Source: Imbricaverruca yamaguchii | Lineage: Eukaryota > Arthropoda > Thecostraca > Neoverrucidae | DNA length: 64,000 bases | Direction of reading: 5' to 3' | Assembly: GCA_034440575.1 (NCBI GenBank) | Contig: JAOTOL010001468.1 | Span: 144,501-208,500 of the forward strand | Part shown: in pieces, positions 1-11,832 of the stretch | How the letters are laid out: every line of letters begins with the position of its first letter | How positions within the stretch are numbered: the first letter of the stretch is position 1 | Notes under the pieces: generated by a model | Database searches by the model: none | Seen by the model: only the letters and a program-made list of their open reading frames with translations | Told to the model about the DNA's origin: nothing | Made by a program: the position numbers and the translations under genes

Positions 1-139
1 ATTGTCCAGAGGTGGCTTGGATTTTCGAGGGCCAGTTCGGACAGGATCGAATTGCGAGAGTATTTTGTGCTCCAGTTTTTCCACAATCCGATGGTGCAAT
101 ACCGGCATATGGAACAATCCGTCTCCAAATCCCTGCGAA

Positions 140-500
140 TCCACGATGGCAGGATTTCTACGGATACTCGATGGCGCTATCCCTGTGGGCCACGACGGCA
201 GGATCGATGCGCGTCATCGGTAGCAGGATAACTGCCGGCACTTGGTGAAAGGCTTTCTGCTCATTCCTGCGGATCCTCGGTGATAGGACATCTGTTGGCA
301 ATCCGATGTCGAGATACCTACGGATCGTTCGTTGTCGGGATTCCTGCGGATCTTCGGTGAAGGGACATCTGCTGTTAACCTGGTGTCGGGACGGCCTACA
401 CACTGTTCGTTGTCGGGTTCGTGTGAGCCATGCTCTGTCCGGATCTCTGCGGGCTCTGGTGTCAGGATTTCTGCGAGTTCCATCTGGCACGATCCTCTGT
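140..500. repeat. Decayed minisatellite
   Basis: Two clear copies of a phrase meaning roughly 'ATTCCTGCGGATC(C/T)TCGGTGA' lie at about 263-300 and 339-378, some 76 bases apart. Looser relatives are visible near 149 and 450. The open frames here are short and overlap on both strands, so I read this as an old tandem array and not as coding sequence. Confidence 0.5.
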
Positions 501-1060
501 TCATTCTCCTTAGCGTTCAGCAGATATCCGTGCAGGCTCTCCGCATTGCAATGCCTGCGGGTGTTGCGTGTTGTGGTTCACACTGCGCAGCCTCGAGCCG
601 CCTCCCGCGGCGTGGACGCGGTGCACCGGAACCGCTCGAGGTGTTCCCTTTGAGGCGTTCCGTGATCAATACTAACGGAGTGGTCGCACGTGGTAATGGG
701 CTCGCAGCAGGCGGGCCATGTTTGCTCGCCAGCGTCGGTCTAATAGTTCCTCTTTACCGCCGTACTCGTGTTTGTGGCACCCATTTTACGGGTTGCCGTG
801 GCAACGGGCCGGCCTGCCGGTGACACGTCGCGTCAGCCGGATGTCGGCGCGCCTTCAGACACACCACGGCTCATATCAATGGTCGCCGGGTCGGCAAATG
901 CAACGGCGGAACCTCCCGGTGACGGGAGTTTCATCCCGAGTAGATCCGCCCGACCGTGAAAGGCTGATCCATACCACGAACCTAGACCGTATACACGGCC
1001 CGGACTGCTCGCACGGCCCAGAAGATGTACACGCGATCCAGATCGTGTACACAGCTACAC
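501..1060. other. Gene-free interval
   Basis: GC-rich single-copy-looking sequence. The open frames are short, overlap on both strands and have no recognisable domain. Nothing further can be supported. Confidence 0.4.
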
Positions 1061-1207
1061 CGTGCACACACGGCCCTATCGTGCACACAGCCCAGACCGT
1101 GCACACAGCCTAGACTGTGCACACAGCCTAGACTGTGCACACAGCCCAGACCGTGCACACAGCCCAGACCGTGCACACAGCCTAGACTGTGCACACGGCC
1201 TAGACAG
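1061..1207. repeat. 18-bp minisatellite (GTGCAC type)
   Basis: GTGCAC recurs exactly every 18 bases from 1081 to 1189. The units alternate between two variants, ACAGCCTAGACT and ACAGCCCAGACC, after the GTGCAC. The period is a multiple of three, so the frames on both strands are repetitive translations of the array. Confidence 0.9.
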
Positions 1208-1930
1208 GCTAAGCCTGCGTTAATCCGGATCATCCTAAGTGCTTCTCGAATCGATCGAAGCTCGCGTGGTCGGCCATCCCCTCCACTGCTGACGTCCGAT
1301 GCTTAAGGTTAAGGTGAATAATGAGGTCTATAGGCATTGCACAGCGTATTTGCATTGCTGTAAACGGAGGCCTCTATACAATTGCGGCTGATCTTCTAGC
1401 GACCAAGATGCGTCCCTAAGAAGACCAACTTTCGCTAGAAATGCGTGGTTCTGTATGTTCCTCTTCGGCTAATCCATAATCAAAAGGCGCACCAAATTCA
1501 CTGATAACCAAATATGTGATTGACGTAACCTAAGATTACCAGTTTTCTTCATCCGTGTTTCTGGTTTATATTTTTTTAGATTTATCCGTCTTAGACAGTA
1601 TTTACTGCATGAATCTGTGCAATTCACAACCGAGTGATTCAAACAAGCATGTAGCCTGACCAGATCGCGACATATATCGAACATCTGTTCATGCGGCTAA
1701 CGTACCCCATCCACACGTCACATCTCATCGGGCTCAGCCGGGTCCGCTTGTGCCAGTCTGGTCAACTGCACGCAACGATACGTGACGTCATTGGTGTTGC
1801 ATGGTCAGGGGCAGTTTCTCCAACAAGACAACTTAAACTAGGTTCACACGGCCACTGGGCCGGAGAAAAGTCCGCTGCGTCCGACGGACCGGACACTATT
1901 GTCCAGTCTTCTCCACAGGCGACCGCCTGT
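1208..1930. other. Gene-free interval
   Basis: I see no gene, transposon terminus or array in this stretch, only short unsupported open frames. Confidence 0.4.
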
Positions 1931-2280
1931 CTGTGACGTTCATAGGCCTGTGACGTTTAATGTCCTGCGACGTTTGTAGGCCTGTGATGTTCGTAGGCCT
2001 GCGACGTTTGTAGGCCTGTGATGTTTGTAGGCCTGCGACGTTTGTAGGCCTGTGATGTTTGCAGGACCGTGTTGTTTGTAGGCCGGTTACTTTCGTAGGC
2101 CTGTGCTGTTTGTAGGCATGTGACGTTTGTAGGCCTGTGATGCTGTAGGCCTGCGACGTTTGTAGGCCTGTGGTGTTTGTAGGCCGGTGACGTTTGTGGA
2201 CCTGAAACGTGTGTAGGCTTGTGACTTTTGTAGACCTGTTACGTTTATAAGCCTGTGACGTTTGTAGGCCTGTGACGCCA
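1931..2280. repeat. 18-bp minisatellite (GTAGGCCTGTGACGTTT type)
   Basis: About 19 diverged copies of an 18-bp unit containing the palindrome AGGCCT. The copies differ mostly at CG/TG positions such as GCGACG versus GTGATG, as expected from methylation-driven CpG decay. Confidence 0.9.
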
Positions 2281-2509
2281 ACAGGTGAGGATCAGACAAC
2301 ATATGGCAAACTTACACTAACACAGGATTTCCAATGTCAAAGCAATTAATGGGCAGGGCAAGGCACCAACTAGATTGATAATGGTGGATATCCCTCGCAA
2401 AGCAAGGGGGTGCAAGTTCTTTTTTTCAAGAAGTATTTTCAGATTGAATACGGAAATGCCAAAGTAACATTAGCACAGTACCAAATCAAGGGTGTCCAGA
2501 ATGTGCTTT

Positions 2510-2902
2510 TTAAATGTGCTTATGAAATGCAACTGAAGAATTGCTGATCCTTAATAGGCAAGTTCACCGTTAAAACTAATAACTAATATAATCAATAAGT
2601 AATAAAAAACGAGAAAAAAAAATCTGGTGCGTTTTGTTGCATCCCTAAAGATAAGCAGACACCGAAAGTTTCATTAAAATGTTTGTATCCGTTAAAGCGT
2701 GACTACTAGTTGAACTATTTTGGAGGTGACCTCACTTAACTTAGACTAACTCCTTGTCCCTAGATGACATGACTTCAAAACGTTTGACACAACATGCCAA
2801 ATTGACGACACGCAGCGCGCCAAATTTCGGCGCGCTGCCGCATTCTTTCACTATCCGCGAACAACTTGAGTGGGCGGTTGAAGACTCCCGAGACAGCGCG
2901 GA
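2510..2902 (+). mobile_element. Degraded copy of the TTAA-flanked MITE seen at 60.0 kb
   Basis: The stretch 2615-2906 aligns base by base with the reverse complement of 60030-60330. Shared blocks include AGTTTCATTAAAAT, the CCGTTAAAGCGTGAC block, a GC-rich hairpin (AGCGCGCC and its complement around AAATTT, 2815-2837) and the terminal GAGACAGCGCGGA followed by TTAA at 2903-2906. The other end is not clear, because similarity fades upstream of about 2510. The DR4-like half-sites of the 60-kb copy are mutated here. No transposase frame is present, so it is non-autonomous. Confidence 0.75.
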
Positions 2903-2906
2903 TTAA

Positions 2907-4234
2907 TCACTGAGCTACCAACGCCCCACAGTCGTGCGAGGGTTAGCATGCCACGCTTTACCCTGGTCTACAAGGCATTCGGTCGAACTTTTTTGCCTAC
3001 ACCGTTCTGCTTAGGAACGGAGATAGCGAGCTGGGGGCGATATCTCGAGCACGATTGCTTCTTTGCCACCAAAGAAGTACATTGCATAGCCTGTTTCCAG
3101 CAGCCCCAGCTGGCCGGCTTATGTCAGGCTGGGATGAGCATGTTCACCTCTTCATCACTGTCAGTGGCTCCGTGTTCACCGCTCCTAAATCCAGACCGGC
3201 AGCCTCACAGCTGGGTACCAGCAAAGCATGCACAACGCATTTCGTGAGCTGTCCGTGTGAAGTCGCGTCTGTAGTCGCTCGCTCTCCTGACCTCGGAATG
3301 TCGTATCGGGTGAGACAGTGCCGCGAAGCCCGCCTGATAGGTAGTCTGGCCCGCATGCTTCATTGTGCTGCGGTACAGCATCCGTATGAATAGGATTCAA
3401 GTATGGATACATTTGAACACCCTAAGCAGCATTGCCTGCAGAACCATTTTGATGCTTTTTGGTTGAGATGCACAAAGCAGACAAGCACACAGTCACTCAG
3501 ACAGTCACTAATGCAGTCACTTTACCGTCACTCACACAGTCATTCACATAGTCACTAACGTGAGGCGCGCAACATGTGGTGTGACTTAGTCCATGCTTTC
3601 AGCCATATCTTCAAGAAAATACATCCATCACATCGCTGACGCCTCCCAAGATCCGAGTATCGCCGACAACGGACCCGCCGCCAGCGCAAGCTGCCCGACA
3701 CATTTCCTTCCTGCTGTCTGAAGTGGCCGACTGGCGACAGTTCCGACAGAGCTCCGGTAGCGCCAGCAGAGACGCTGCCGTCGGGCGACAACGGGCTACA
3801 ACTGCGACGCTCCAGGGCAACATGGAGCCGGGTAACGGCTGGCCAGTGTCGAGCGGCGCCCGTTGTGCCCCGGGGCATCAGATGCGGCCCGTCCCACGCG
3901 AGCGCAAACCGTCCGTCGCACCACCGCGACCGCCGCCATCCGCCCGGCTGACGCGGCAACGGCAATACGCCGCCAGACTGGTGTTACGTTATCGCCGCGG
4001 CACTTACCCCAAGTAGAGCTGCAATTTCCACCGGGCACAACTGGCTCAGCTTAATGGACTCTTGCACGTTGTGTCGGTAGTCCGGGTAGACTTAAGTCAA
4101 GCGGAAATGGCACTGCAAGACCCGAGTAAGTGTCACATCAGCAGGGTAACAGACGGATCAATGCGCCTTACCGCGGTACCTTAGTTATGTGGGTCCCGAC
4201 CGTGCGTACTCCATGCACATCTCAACAGCTGATC
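2907..4234. other. Gene-free interval with short CAGTCACTC repeats
   Basis: No supported gene. A short degenerate repeat (CAGTCACT with CACACAGTCACT variants) occupies about 3485-3560. The interval 3640-4010 is GC-rich with overlapping frames on both strands and no domain that I recognise. Confidence 0.45.
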
Positions 4235-5133
4235 GTCCACCGTCCACCGTCCACCGTCCACCGTCCACCGTCCACCGTCCACCGTCCACCGTCCACCGTC
4301 CACCGTCCACCGTCCACCGTCCACCGTCCACCGTCCACCGTCCACCGTCCACCGTCCACCGTCCACCGTCCACCGTCCACCGTCCACCGTCCACCGTCCA
4401 CCGTCCACCGTCCACCGTCCACCGTCCACCGTCCACCGTCCACCGTCCACCGTCCACCGTCCACCGTCCACCGTCCACCGTCCACCGTCCACCGTCCACC
4501 GTCCACCGTCCACCGTCCACCGTCCACCGTCCACCGTCCACCGTCCACCGTCCACCGTCCACCGTCCACCGTCCACCGTCCACCGTCCACCGTCCACCGT
4601 CCACCGTCCACCGTCCACCGTCCACCGTCCACCGTCCACCGTCCACCGTCCACCGTCCACCGTCCACCGTCCACCGTCCACCGTCCACCGTCCACCGTCC
4701 ACCGTCCACCGTCCACCGTCCACCGTCCACCGTCCACCGTCCACCGTCCACCGTCCACCGTCCACCGTCCACCGTCCACCGTCCACCGTCCACCGTCCAC
4801 CGTCCACCGTCCACCGTCACCGTCCACCGTCCACGTCCGTACCGTCACCGTACCGTCCACCGTCACCGTCCACCGTCCACCGTCCACCGTCCACCGTCCA
4901 CCGTCCACCGTTCACCGTCCACCGTCCACCGTCCACCGTCCACCGTCCACCGTCCACCGTCCACCGTCCACCGTCCACCGTCCACCGTCCACCGTCCACC
5001 GTCCACCGTCCACCGTCCACCGTCCACCGTCCACCGTCCACCGTCCACCGTCCACCGTCCACCGTCCACCGTCCACCGTCCACCGTCCACCGTCCACCGT
5101 CCACCGTCCACCGTCCACCGTCCACCGTCCACC
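4235..5133. repeat. 7-bp satellite (CCACCGT)n, about 128 units
   Basis: The heptamer CCACCGT runs for about 900 bases. It is essentially perfect from 4235 to about 4810, then has a short disturbed zone (4812-4880, CACCGT, CGTACCGT and similar), then is regular again to 5133. Because 7 is not a multiple of 3, every frame reads the same 7-residue peptide, STVHRPP on plus and DGGRWTV on minus. This explains the 200- to 430-residue frames here, which are not genes. The minus strand is (GGTGGAC)n, with paired G doublets. Confidence 0.97.
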
Positions 5134-5245
5134 TTCTACAATTCACCATTATCGTTTACCAGTATCGTCCATCGACCACCTTCTACAGTTCACCATTTCC
5201 GTTTACCATTATCGTTTACAAATATCGTCCACCGTCCACGGTCCC
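5134..5245. repeat. Degenerate edge of the heptamer satellite, duplicated
   Basis: Two copies of a roughly 55-bp segment start at CACCTTCTACA(A/G)TTCACCAT. They mix diverged heptamer remnants with ATCGTTTAC motifs. This is the usual decayed border of a satellite whose core is homogeneous. Confidence 0.7.
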
Positions 5246-6037
5246 TCAGATCCATGGTGGTGTATTGTGCGGGCCGGAAGTTCTGACAGACTTGGGCCGG
5301 CGGACTGCGGAGTCTGTCGACCTGGCCGTGCTGGCTGTTGTCGACCCGAGCCGTCAGAACTGGCCGCCGCCGTCGGGCGCCGCCGCGCCGCCTCTCTGTG
5401 TGATCTCGGCTGACATATGACGACCTGATATTCACCAGACGTCTCACAATACCCGCTCCATCTCCGCTCGGGAAATGGAAGCCCATTCCGGGCCGCATTG
5501 CCCATGCGTGCAATGTTCCGGGGCCGATTTTTCATCGTTCCCGGGCGTCGGCGTTTGCAGCCCGCTCCTGTTCAGAATGTAATGGAGACGAAATATCGGT
5601 TGCATGGGAGCTGGGACAGTGGAGCTTCCGGAACGGTTTGGGCCCAGCTCAGCAGCTCACTGCGCAGCGCCGGAGGTCCTCAGCGAGCCGGTAGACAACC
5701 GCTGGTCATGGCTAGGCTGACTGGTCAACGGTGAACTGACATCTGGTGAAACGGTCAGTGACGAACTGACATCTTAGTCAACTAGAGTTGCCTGCGCGGC
5801 ACAATCCCATTGTTCAACTGACGAATCCGGACTTGGGCTGTCAATATGACTACCAACGAAACTTAACATTTGGAGAAATAATAGTTCTTCCTCACCAGTT
5901 CGTGTGGAACAAATAATGCAAAGGTGGGCAGGGAGAAAAGGAAAGCTTTTATATTATTTACGGGGTCTCTCCGAGAAAAACAGCTCCTTTATCCGGTTCG
6001 CCTGGTTTTGAGCAGATTGTAGTCGGATATCATCCGG
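5246..6037. other. Gene-free interval
   Basis: No supported feature. It is GC-rich up to about 5720 and AT-richer after that. The open frames are short and without domains. Confidence 0.4.
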
Positions 6038-6150
6038 GTGTGGTCGTGCGCTGTTTGGGTGCGGGCCGGGTGTGGGCCGGGTGCGGGCCGGGTGCGGGCC
6101 GGGTGTGGGCCGGATCTGGGCCGGGCTTGGGCTGAGTGTGGGCTGGGTGC
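6038..6150 (+). repeat. G-rich 11-bp-type repeat (GGGCCGGGTG(T/C))
   Basis: About nine GGG tracts separated by 2-5 bases lie on the plus strand, built from CGGGTGTGGGC and CGGGTGCGGGC units. The sequence fits the G3+N1-7 G-quadruplex rule many times over. Confidence 0.85.
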
Positions 6151-6329
6151 ATCTTGGTATCATTTTATGTTGCTGGGTGTCACCGGGTGTGGGCCGAATG
6201 TTGACAGGTTGTGGGTCTCGGGCTTAAGTCGGGTATGGGCTATGTTTGGGTGGGTGGCTGGGCTTGGGTCGGGTGTGGGCAGCAATTTTTTTTCAGCCAG
6301 ATTATAGTCGGTTTTTTTTGCCCGGGTGT

Positions 6330-6560
6330 AGTCGGGCGTGGCTGGGTTTGGAAGGGCGTGGCTGGGTTTGGAAGGGCGTGGCTGGGTTTGGAAGGGCGTG
6401 GCTGGGTTTGGAAGGGCGTGGCTGGGTGTGGTCGGGAACAGGCCGGACTCGGACTGGGTGTACGCCGGGAGTGGACCGGTGTGATCGGGCGTGGTCGTGT
6501 GTGGACTGGGCGTGGCCTGAGCGTGAGCACTGTCTGGTGGGTGTGGGCCTGGCACTTGTC
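6330..6560 (+). repeat. 20-bp G-rich minisatellite and decayed flank
   Basis: Nearly five perfect copies of a 20-bp unit beginning GGGCGTGGCTGGGTTTGG occupy 6334-6431, followed by diverged GGGCGTGG and GGGTGTGG relatives to about 6560. The frames on both strands are repeat translations. Confidence 0.9.
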
Positions 6561-6759
6561 TGGCACGTCCTTCGTGTCGACTGGTCCGATTCGGAGAATT
6601 ATTGATGCCATGTGCGATTGCCTAATCATACCGACATCAAACATTCAGCCAAACGTCGACGTGAATGGAATCTGGTGAGCGACGGCCGACTGAACGAACT
6701 ATACTGAGCGAACTGACGGTCTACCACCGTACTGATCATCCTGGGGCCGATTGCATCGA

Positions 6760-6966
<207 letters not shown>

Positions 6967-7079
6967 CTTTCTCTCCCATGCAGCGTTTTTCGTATAACCC
7001 AGTTGTTTGCAAAACCCTTCCGTTAGCGCCTGCTCTTCTCAGAGTTTTCTTCCTTCTGCCCGCCCTCTCCTGGAGTGCT

Positions 7080-7330
7080 CTTCAGCCGGTGCTCTTCTGG
7101 CGGCGTTGTGCCGCGATCCTGACGTGGGTGGGGGGGGGGGGGCGGTGCTTTTCCGCTCCGGTGGCGGCCGCCTTGGGCAGGGCCCGGGGCGCAATTACTG
7201 CACGCCCTCGGCGGGCAATGGCTGATGCGCGCCGCCGGCGGAATACGTGAGCGGGTCGGCAGATGCGGCGTCCTCCGGCAATGTCTTGGGTGTCGGCAGA
7301 AACGCGCCGCGGCAGAACAAAAACAAACAC
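7080..7330. other. GC-rich island with AATTA site
   Basis: A sharply GC- and CpG-rich patch containing a 13-G run at 7130-7142 and GCAATTAC at 7191-7198. The frames on both strands are arginine- and alanine-rich shadows. It could be a CpG island or regulatory element, but nothing here proves either. Confidence 0.35.
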
Positions 7331-8340
7331 GAAGCAAAATAACATGAGCAAAAAAGTACAGAAGCGTGTATTTGCTCAGGCGTATTATGCGTGCTGATCG
7401 GAGCAAGAAGCAATTCGATTCTTCGCGCATTTGCCAAAACAAATTGAATAATTTTCAACAAGAGCAAGCCGAAAGCTTAGCCGTTCGAATTTTCGTACAT
7501 ATATCTGACATTTCCTTGCGTTTGTCCTTCTGAAAGATTGTTTATATCTTGAATACTTTGATGCAAATGCATGTAAATTATTTGAATAGTTGATCCATTC
7601 TGAAGTCTTGAAATGCTGGGACACCTGCACATTGTTGTGCCTGTAGCATCTGCATTTTATAACCTGCTGGAGACTAAAATGATAAATATATCAAACAAAA
7701 ATCGTATGGCACCGAAAATTGTGGTGAGCGTTGGCTGTACCAGGAGTTTGTACTCCCGCTGTTTAACCTGGACTAAATGGAAACAAATAGTCGGTCAACC
7801 TGTGACGTACATAGAAGACAGATTCTGATTGGTCACCATTTGTGTGAATTGAATACCACGTGACTTGTGATATATTGGCGAAGTTCAGCGATTGGGCTGC
7901 AACCTGTGACGCAGAAGGATGGCAGACGCTGATTAGTTAGAATTATTTAGGAATGGGGTGCCAGGTGTCCTGTGGTATATTGGCGACGTTGTTCAGCAAT
8001 TGTGCTGCAATTATGCTAAGCTATTCAATGGAAGTATCAATGTCATATTAGGTAGTTCAATAATGTCAGTTGTTCATCCGCGCAATGTGTGATATGTGAA
8101 TGTAAATCCGTCTTGAATCCGTCGGATTCACATGGATATGTGAATCCGTCTTGAAGCAAAAAAAAAACACGTTGCCAATTCCGTCCCCAATGTAAAATGC
8201 CAGTGCTTATATTCATACACACCAATACCAAATGCACCGCTTGCATTTCTCATTCTTCCTCACACAAGGTCGATGCCGGATACACATATGTCAGCAACTG
8301 TTTTGTGCTGTTTTGCATCAATTAGCACGGCGAAAATTCC
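7331..8340. repeat. Mostly unique sequence with a diverged tandem pair
   Basis: Two copies of a segment containing GTG(A/G)TATATTGGCGA followed by TTCAGC(G/A)ATT lie at about 7855-7912 and 7961-8018. The rest shows no gene or array. Confidence 0.5.
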
Positions 8341-8369
8341 TTGCACATTGAGCTCGCAGTATCGCCACC

Positions 8370-8650
8370 CCACGTATTCCCATGCTTATTGCCGGCTGCC
8401 GCGCCGCCCACCGTCTCGTCCTGCCCGCCGCCCCACCTCCTTCGCCTGACGCCGGCGGTGCCGGTGTCGGCAGCGCGCTGTTTGTGTATTCCGGTGCTGG
8501 CGCAGCTGGCCCGGCTGGCGCTGTATCGCGCGGCGCCAGCGCTGTGCTTGCGTGACGCCGCCCGAGATGCAATTACCGGCGCGCTCGGGTGGCGGCGGCG
8601 GCAGCCAGCCGGCAGGCGGCGACACAGAGACACAAAGCGACACTGGCCGG
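8370..8650. other. GC-rich island with AATTA site
   Basis: A second CpG-rich patch with GCAATTAC at 8569-8576, the same octamer as in the island 1.3 kb upstream. The overlapping frames on both strands have no recognisable domain. Confidence 0.35.
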
Positions 8651-8753
8651 CCAAAGGGCCAGAACTGGTATCGCACAGGGTGGTAATTCAAGGGAAAACT
8701 GGCCAAAATCGTACTGCTAGAAATGTACTGTTAGAATGTACTGGCAATATACC

Positions 8754-8814
8754 GTTAGTTAATTAGTTATTAGGGCTTTAGGGCGCATCGACTACATTGG
8801 TCATGTAGCGCCCA
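8754..8814 (-). mobile_element. SINE/retroposon 3' tail fragment
   Basis: On the minus strand this reads GGGCGCTACATGACCAATG, then TAGTCGATGCGCCCTAAAGC, then a TAAT/TAAC-rich end. It matches the tail at 32118-32172 almost exactly and the shorter one at 15260-15294. Only the 3' portion is present, which is typical of 5'-truncated retroposition. Confidence 0.7.
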
Positions 8815-9130
8815 AGCAATGTATTGTTCAGGCAATGTACTGTTTATATATGGATAGAAACTTCAGACAATGTACTATTGTGTACTGTTTATATCAACCA
8901 TTTCTGGACGCGGTGCTTGTGACGCCATTGCATCAGGGGTTGCCTGAAGCACACCAGGTCACCGTGTTTATGAACACATGCACACGATTTGACATTGTAA
9001 CAATTCTACAAAAATGAGAAGAAAAAAAACATTACATGTGGAAACAAAACGGTACTAATTTGTTTTTCAGTTTAAAAAGCTTAGCGCATTCTATAATACT
9101 TCGCACAGAGTGCTGCAGTGACCTCGGTCG

Positions 9131-9325
9131 CAGCTGCAACGGCCCCAGGGATGGCAGGAACAGCTGCAACGGCCCGAGGGATGGCAGGAACAGCTGCAGC
9201 TGCCCGAGGGATGTAGGGGACAGCTGCAGCGGCCCGAGGGATGGCAGGGGCCGATGCAGTGGCGCGAGGGATGGCAGGGACAACTACAGTGACCCGAGGG
9301 ATGGCAGGGACAGCTGCTGCGGTTC
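9131..9325. repeat. 30-bp minisatellite (CAGCTGCAACGGCCCGAGGG type)
   Basis: About 6.5 copies of a 30-bp unit in which CAGCTGC recurs at 9131, 9161, 9191 and 9221, later diverged to CCGATGC. The 10-codon periodic frames on both strands are repeat translations. Confidence 0.93.
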
Positions 9326-9895
9326 GGCTCGGCTCGTGGGCCCTCATTCACTTGTAGTTCAGCTTTCCTCGAGAGCAGATAAAGGCTGCATCTTTTGTGC
9401 AAACTGCAAGCATATGCTTAAGGACACTTGTAGGTAGCCTTGGTGATGGTGTAGATATTTTCGTAAGAATAGCGCAAAGCACGACAAGAACAGACGGCTA
9501 CGCTCTGTCCGTTTGATGGACAGCCCTGGCGCTCGAAGGCATAGTATGCACTTGTGACGTAGTGCTTTATCAGTTACTTAGTTGAGTTGATCGCTGCCGC
9601 ATTATGTATCTCGCTTAATTATGAATACACGTCAATTAATCTTATTGACAGAGATTAATTAGTTCATCGGCCGCATGTAGTGATATTTGCATATGCGGTG
9701 CCCACCATGTCAGTCATGCTTTACTGTGTTGTAATTACATTATTGAAACTGTTATAGTTTGTCAATAGCAGCATTTACTTCATGGAGACATCCACGAAGG
9801 CAAGGTCATCGTTTAATGTGTCTTCACTTGTAACCGTGTGCCCTAATTGCTTAATGCCTAGGGATATCAGTTGTCCTGACGAAATGTTGCAGAAT
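9326..9895. other. Gene-free interval
   Basis: AT-rich sequence upstream of the LINE remnant. It may hold its diverged 5' part, but I cannot recognise it. Confidence 0.35.
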
Positions 9896-9899
9896 AATG

Positions 9900-10460
9900 C
9901 AATGGGTCTTTGCTTTTGACTCATCTAGCTCACTGTTGGTTGGGAGACCATTTGCGGTGGTGATTTTCTGTGGAAAAGGTGTCACCAAGCTGGTGTTAGA
10001 ATTAAAGCAATACGTGAAAGAATAGTGCAGATTGACACAATCACGAATGTTGGTTGCCTGTCACTGCTCAATGTCTACCTGCCAACTGATTGTAGAGATT
10101 ATGAGTGCCATGACAATTTTAGTACGACTCTTGAGTAGCTGAGCTGACCAAGAGTCGGGTGGATCAGGTGTCAACAAAACGTCATATTATGGGATCATTG
10201 GAGACTGTAATGCAAAGAGCCATGGCTCACTTTTCTTCACAGAACTCGAGGAGTTCTGCTCAGATAACCAATTATTTGTATCTGATGTGGACTACATGGG
10301 ACATAACAACACTACTTACACATATGTTAGCTCATCTCACAGCTCAGTGTCATGGTTTTACCGTTGCCCGTTTAGCCACAAATTGCACTCAGTAATTCAT
10401 GATATATCTGTCATATAAGATGCTAGCTTACACGACCACCTACCGCTTGCTGTGCAAGTA
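9900..10460 (+). pseudogene. LINE A: APE-type endonuclease remnant
   Basis: Translated with several frame changes, this gives recognisable pieces of the apurinic-endonuclease domain that begins ORF2 of many non-LTR retrotransposons. The pieces are a NVYLPTD strand (about 10070-10090), a GDCNAKSHGSLF box (about 10194-10230) that corresponds to the usual GDWN/GDFN motif with Cys in place of the aromatic residue, and SLHDHLPLAV (about 10422-10452), which matches the catalytic S-D-H motif. In a live element this domain nicks the genomic target DNA for target-primed reverse transcription. Here stops and frameshifts run through it, so it is dead. The reverse transcriptase of the same element follows directly. 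The clade (CR1, L2 or relative) cannot be settled by eye. Confidence 0.8.
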
Positions 10461-10619
10461 TATACTCATCCTACTGATTGTGCTGACCCAGAACAACAAG
10501 CCAGAAGGCCCCAAAGGTATGTTGGAGCTTAGCTGACGGTGCAAGTCTAGCTCAATACAACTATTGTATTTTAGCTCATTTAGACCTGCACTGCCCCACT
10601 GGTCTTAGAGACCCCAGGT

Positions 10620-11831
10620 GCAACTGTTGCCGAGCAGGTTGCAGGTGCATGTCACATGTGGATAAAATAACCCGGGGATACTCCACTTTGGTCGAGGCTA
10701 TTGTTCTTGCTGGCAATAATTGCATCAGACAAAATTATCGTGACCAGAGCAACCATCCTGGCCAATTGCCTGAATGGAACCACAGAGCAAGAAAAGCACG
10801 ATTTTGCACGCAGGGCATTTATTTGCTGGAGGCATAGTGGTTCTCCCAGAGATGGGCCCTCGCTCAGGGGCAAACCCGCCTCTCATTCAAGTATGCACTG
10901 ATAAAATGCAAAAGGGAGAAAAGCACAGCTATGACCAACAAATTGGCATATTCATTCCTGAGCCATTCCCCCACTCGTTTTTGGACTCAGATTGGACAAG
11001 AAATTTGATGTGGCAATCCACCTCCATCGAGCTTCGGCAGCTTCCCGGGTAAGAAAGATATCGCTAACATGTGGAATACACATTTTCATTCCATTTTCAA
11101 TGATGACAGCTCAGCCAGTGATGATGCTGCAGTCAATCAGTTCTTGCTAGAGCCTGCAGATGATTTTCCTCCGATAGCTGTTGAGGATGTAATAAAGTCA
11201 GTGACCAGGCCCAAAAATGGGAAAGCTCCTGCTTTAGACTTCATAGCTCCTGATCACTTGTTGCATGTATGGCCGGGTGTCTTGTCCGTTCTGACTGTCC
11301 TGTTCAATGCAAGTATGAACCACTGTTTTCTGCCAAATGATTTGATATTCTCCTTTTTGGTGCCCATCATCAAGGGCAAAAGTGGCCCATTGGATGGCAC
11401 ATCAAACCACCGAGCAATAGCTCTCTCCATTAGCATATCTAAAGTGCTGGAGCTCATCCTTGTAGAACGGCTAGAACCATTTTTACATACAAATGAAGCT
11501 CGGTTTGGCTTCAAAGCTGGCTAGGCTTTGAAGCCAAACTCCACCACCCAGGATACATATGTTCTCAAGGAAGCTATTCACCACTACACCAGGCATGGCA
11601 GCCCAGTCTATGCCTGCTTCTTAGATGCCAGCAAGGCATTTGGCAGAGTTTGTCATGCAAAGCTTTTTCAAGTACAAGGTGACAGTGGTGTCCCGAAAGC
11701 ATACTTCATATTTCGAATTACGTGATATAGGTCCCAACAGATGGGAATGAGGTTGGCTGACAGTAGATCGGAAGCATTTTCTATTCAGAATGGCGTCAGA
11801 CAAGGGCGAAATATCTCACCTCTGCTGTTTA
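10620..11831 (+). pseudogene. LINE A: reverse transcriptase, N-terminal part (interrupted)
   Basis: The longest open piece (11069-11524, 151 residues) starts at MWNTHFHSIFND and contains KNGKAPALDFIAPD (RT box 1, usually KNGKAPGxDGI), SNHRAIALSISISKVLE (box 2) and FGFKAG, then a stop at 11522-11524. After it come FLDASKAFG (box A, the first catalytic Asp, about 11618-11644), then in another frame NGVRQGRNISPLLF (box B, about 11785-11830). The coding sequence is cut exactly in box B by a MITE and resumes at 12758. The enzyme would copy the element's RNA into DNA at a nicked target. The stops, the frameshifts and a degraded active site downstream show it is inactive. Confidence 0.88.
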
Positions 11832-11832
11832 G
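11829..11832. other. Left target site of nested MITE (TTAG, from TTAA)
   Basis: The LINE reading frame demands CTG CTG TTT AAT GTG across the insertion. The right flank keeps TTAA (12758-12761) and the left flank reads TTAG, one substitution away. This is the duplication expected from a TTAA-targeting, piggyBac-type insertion. Confidence 0.8.
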
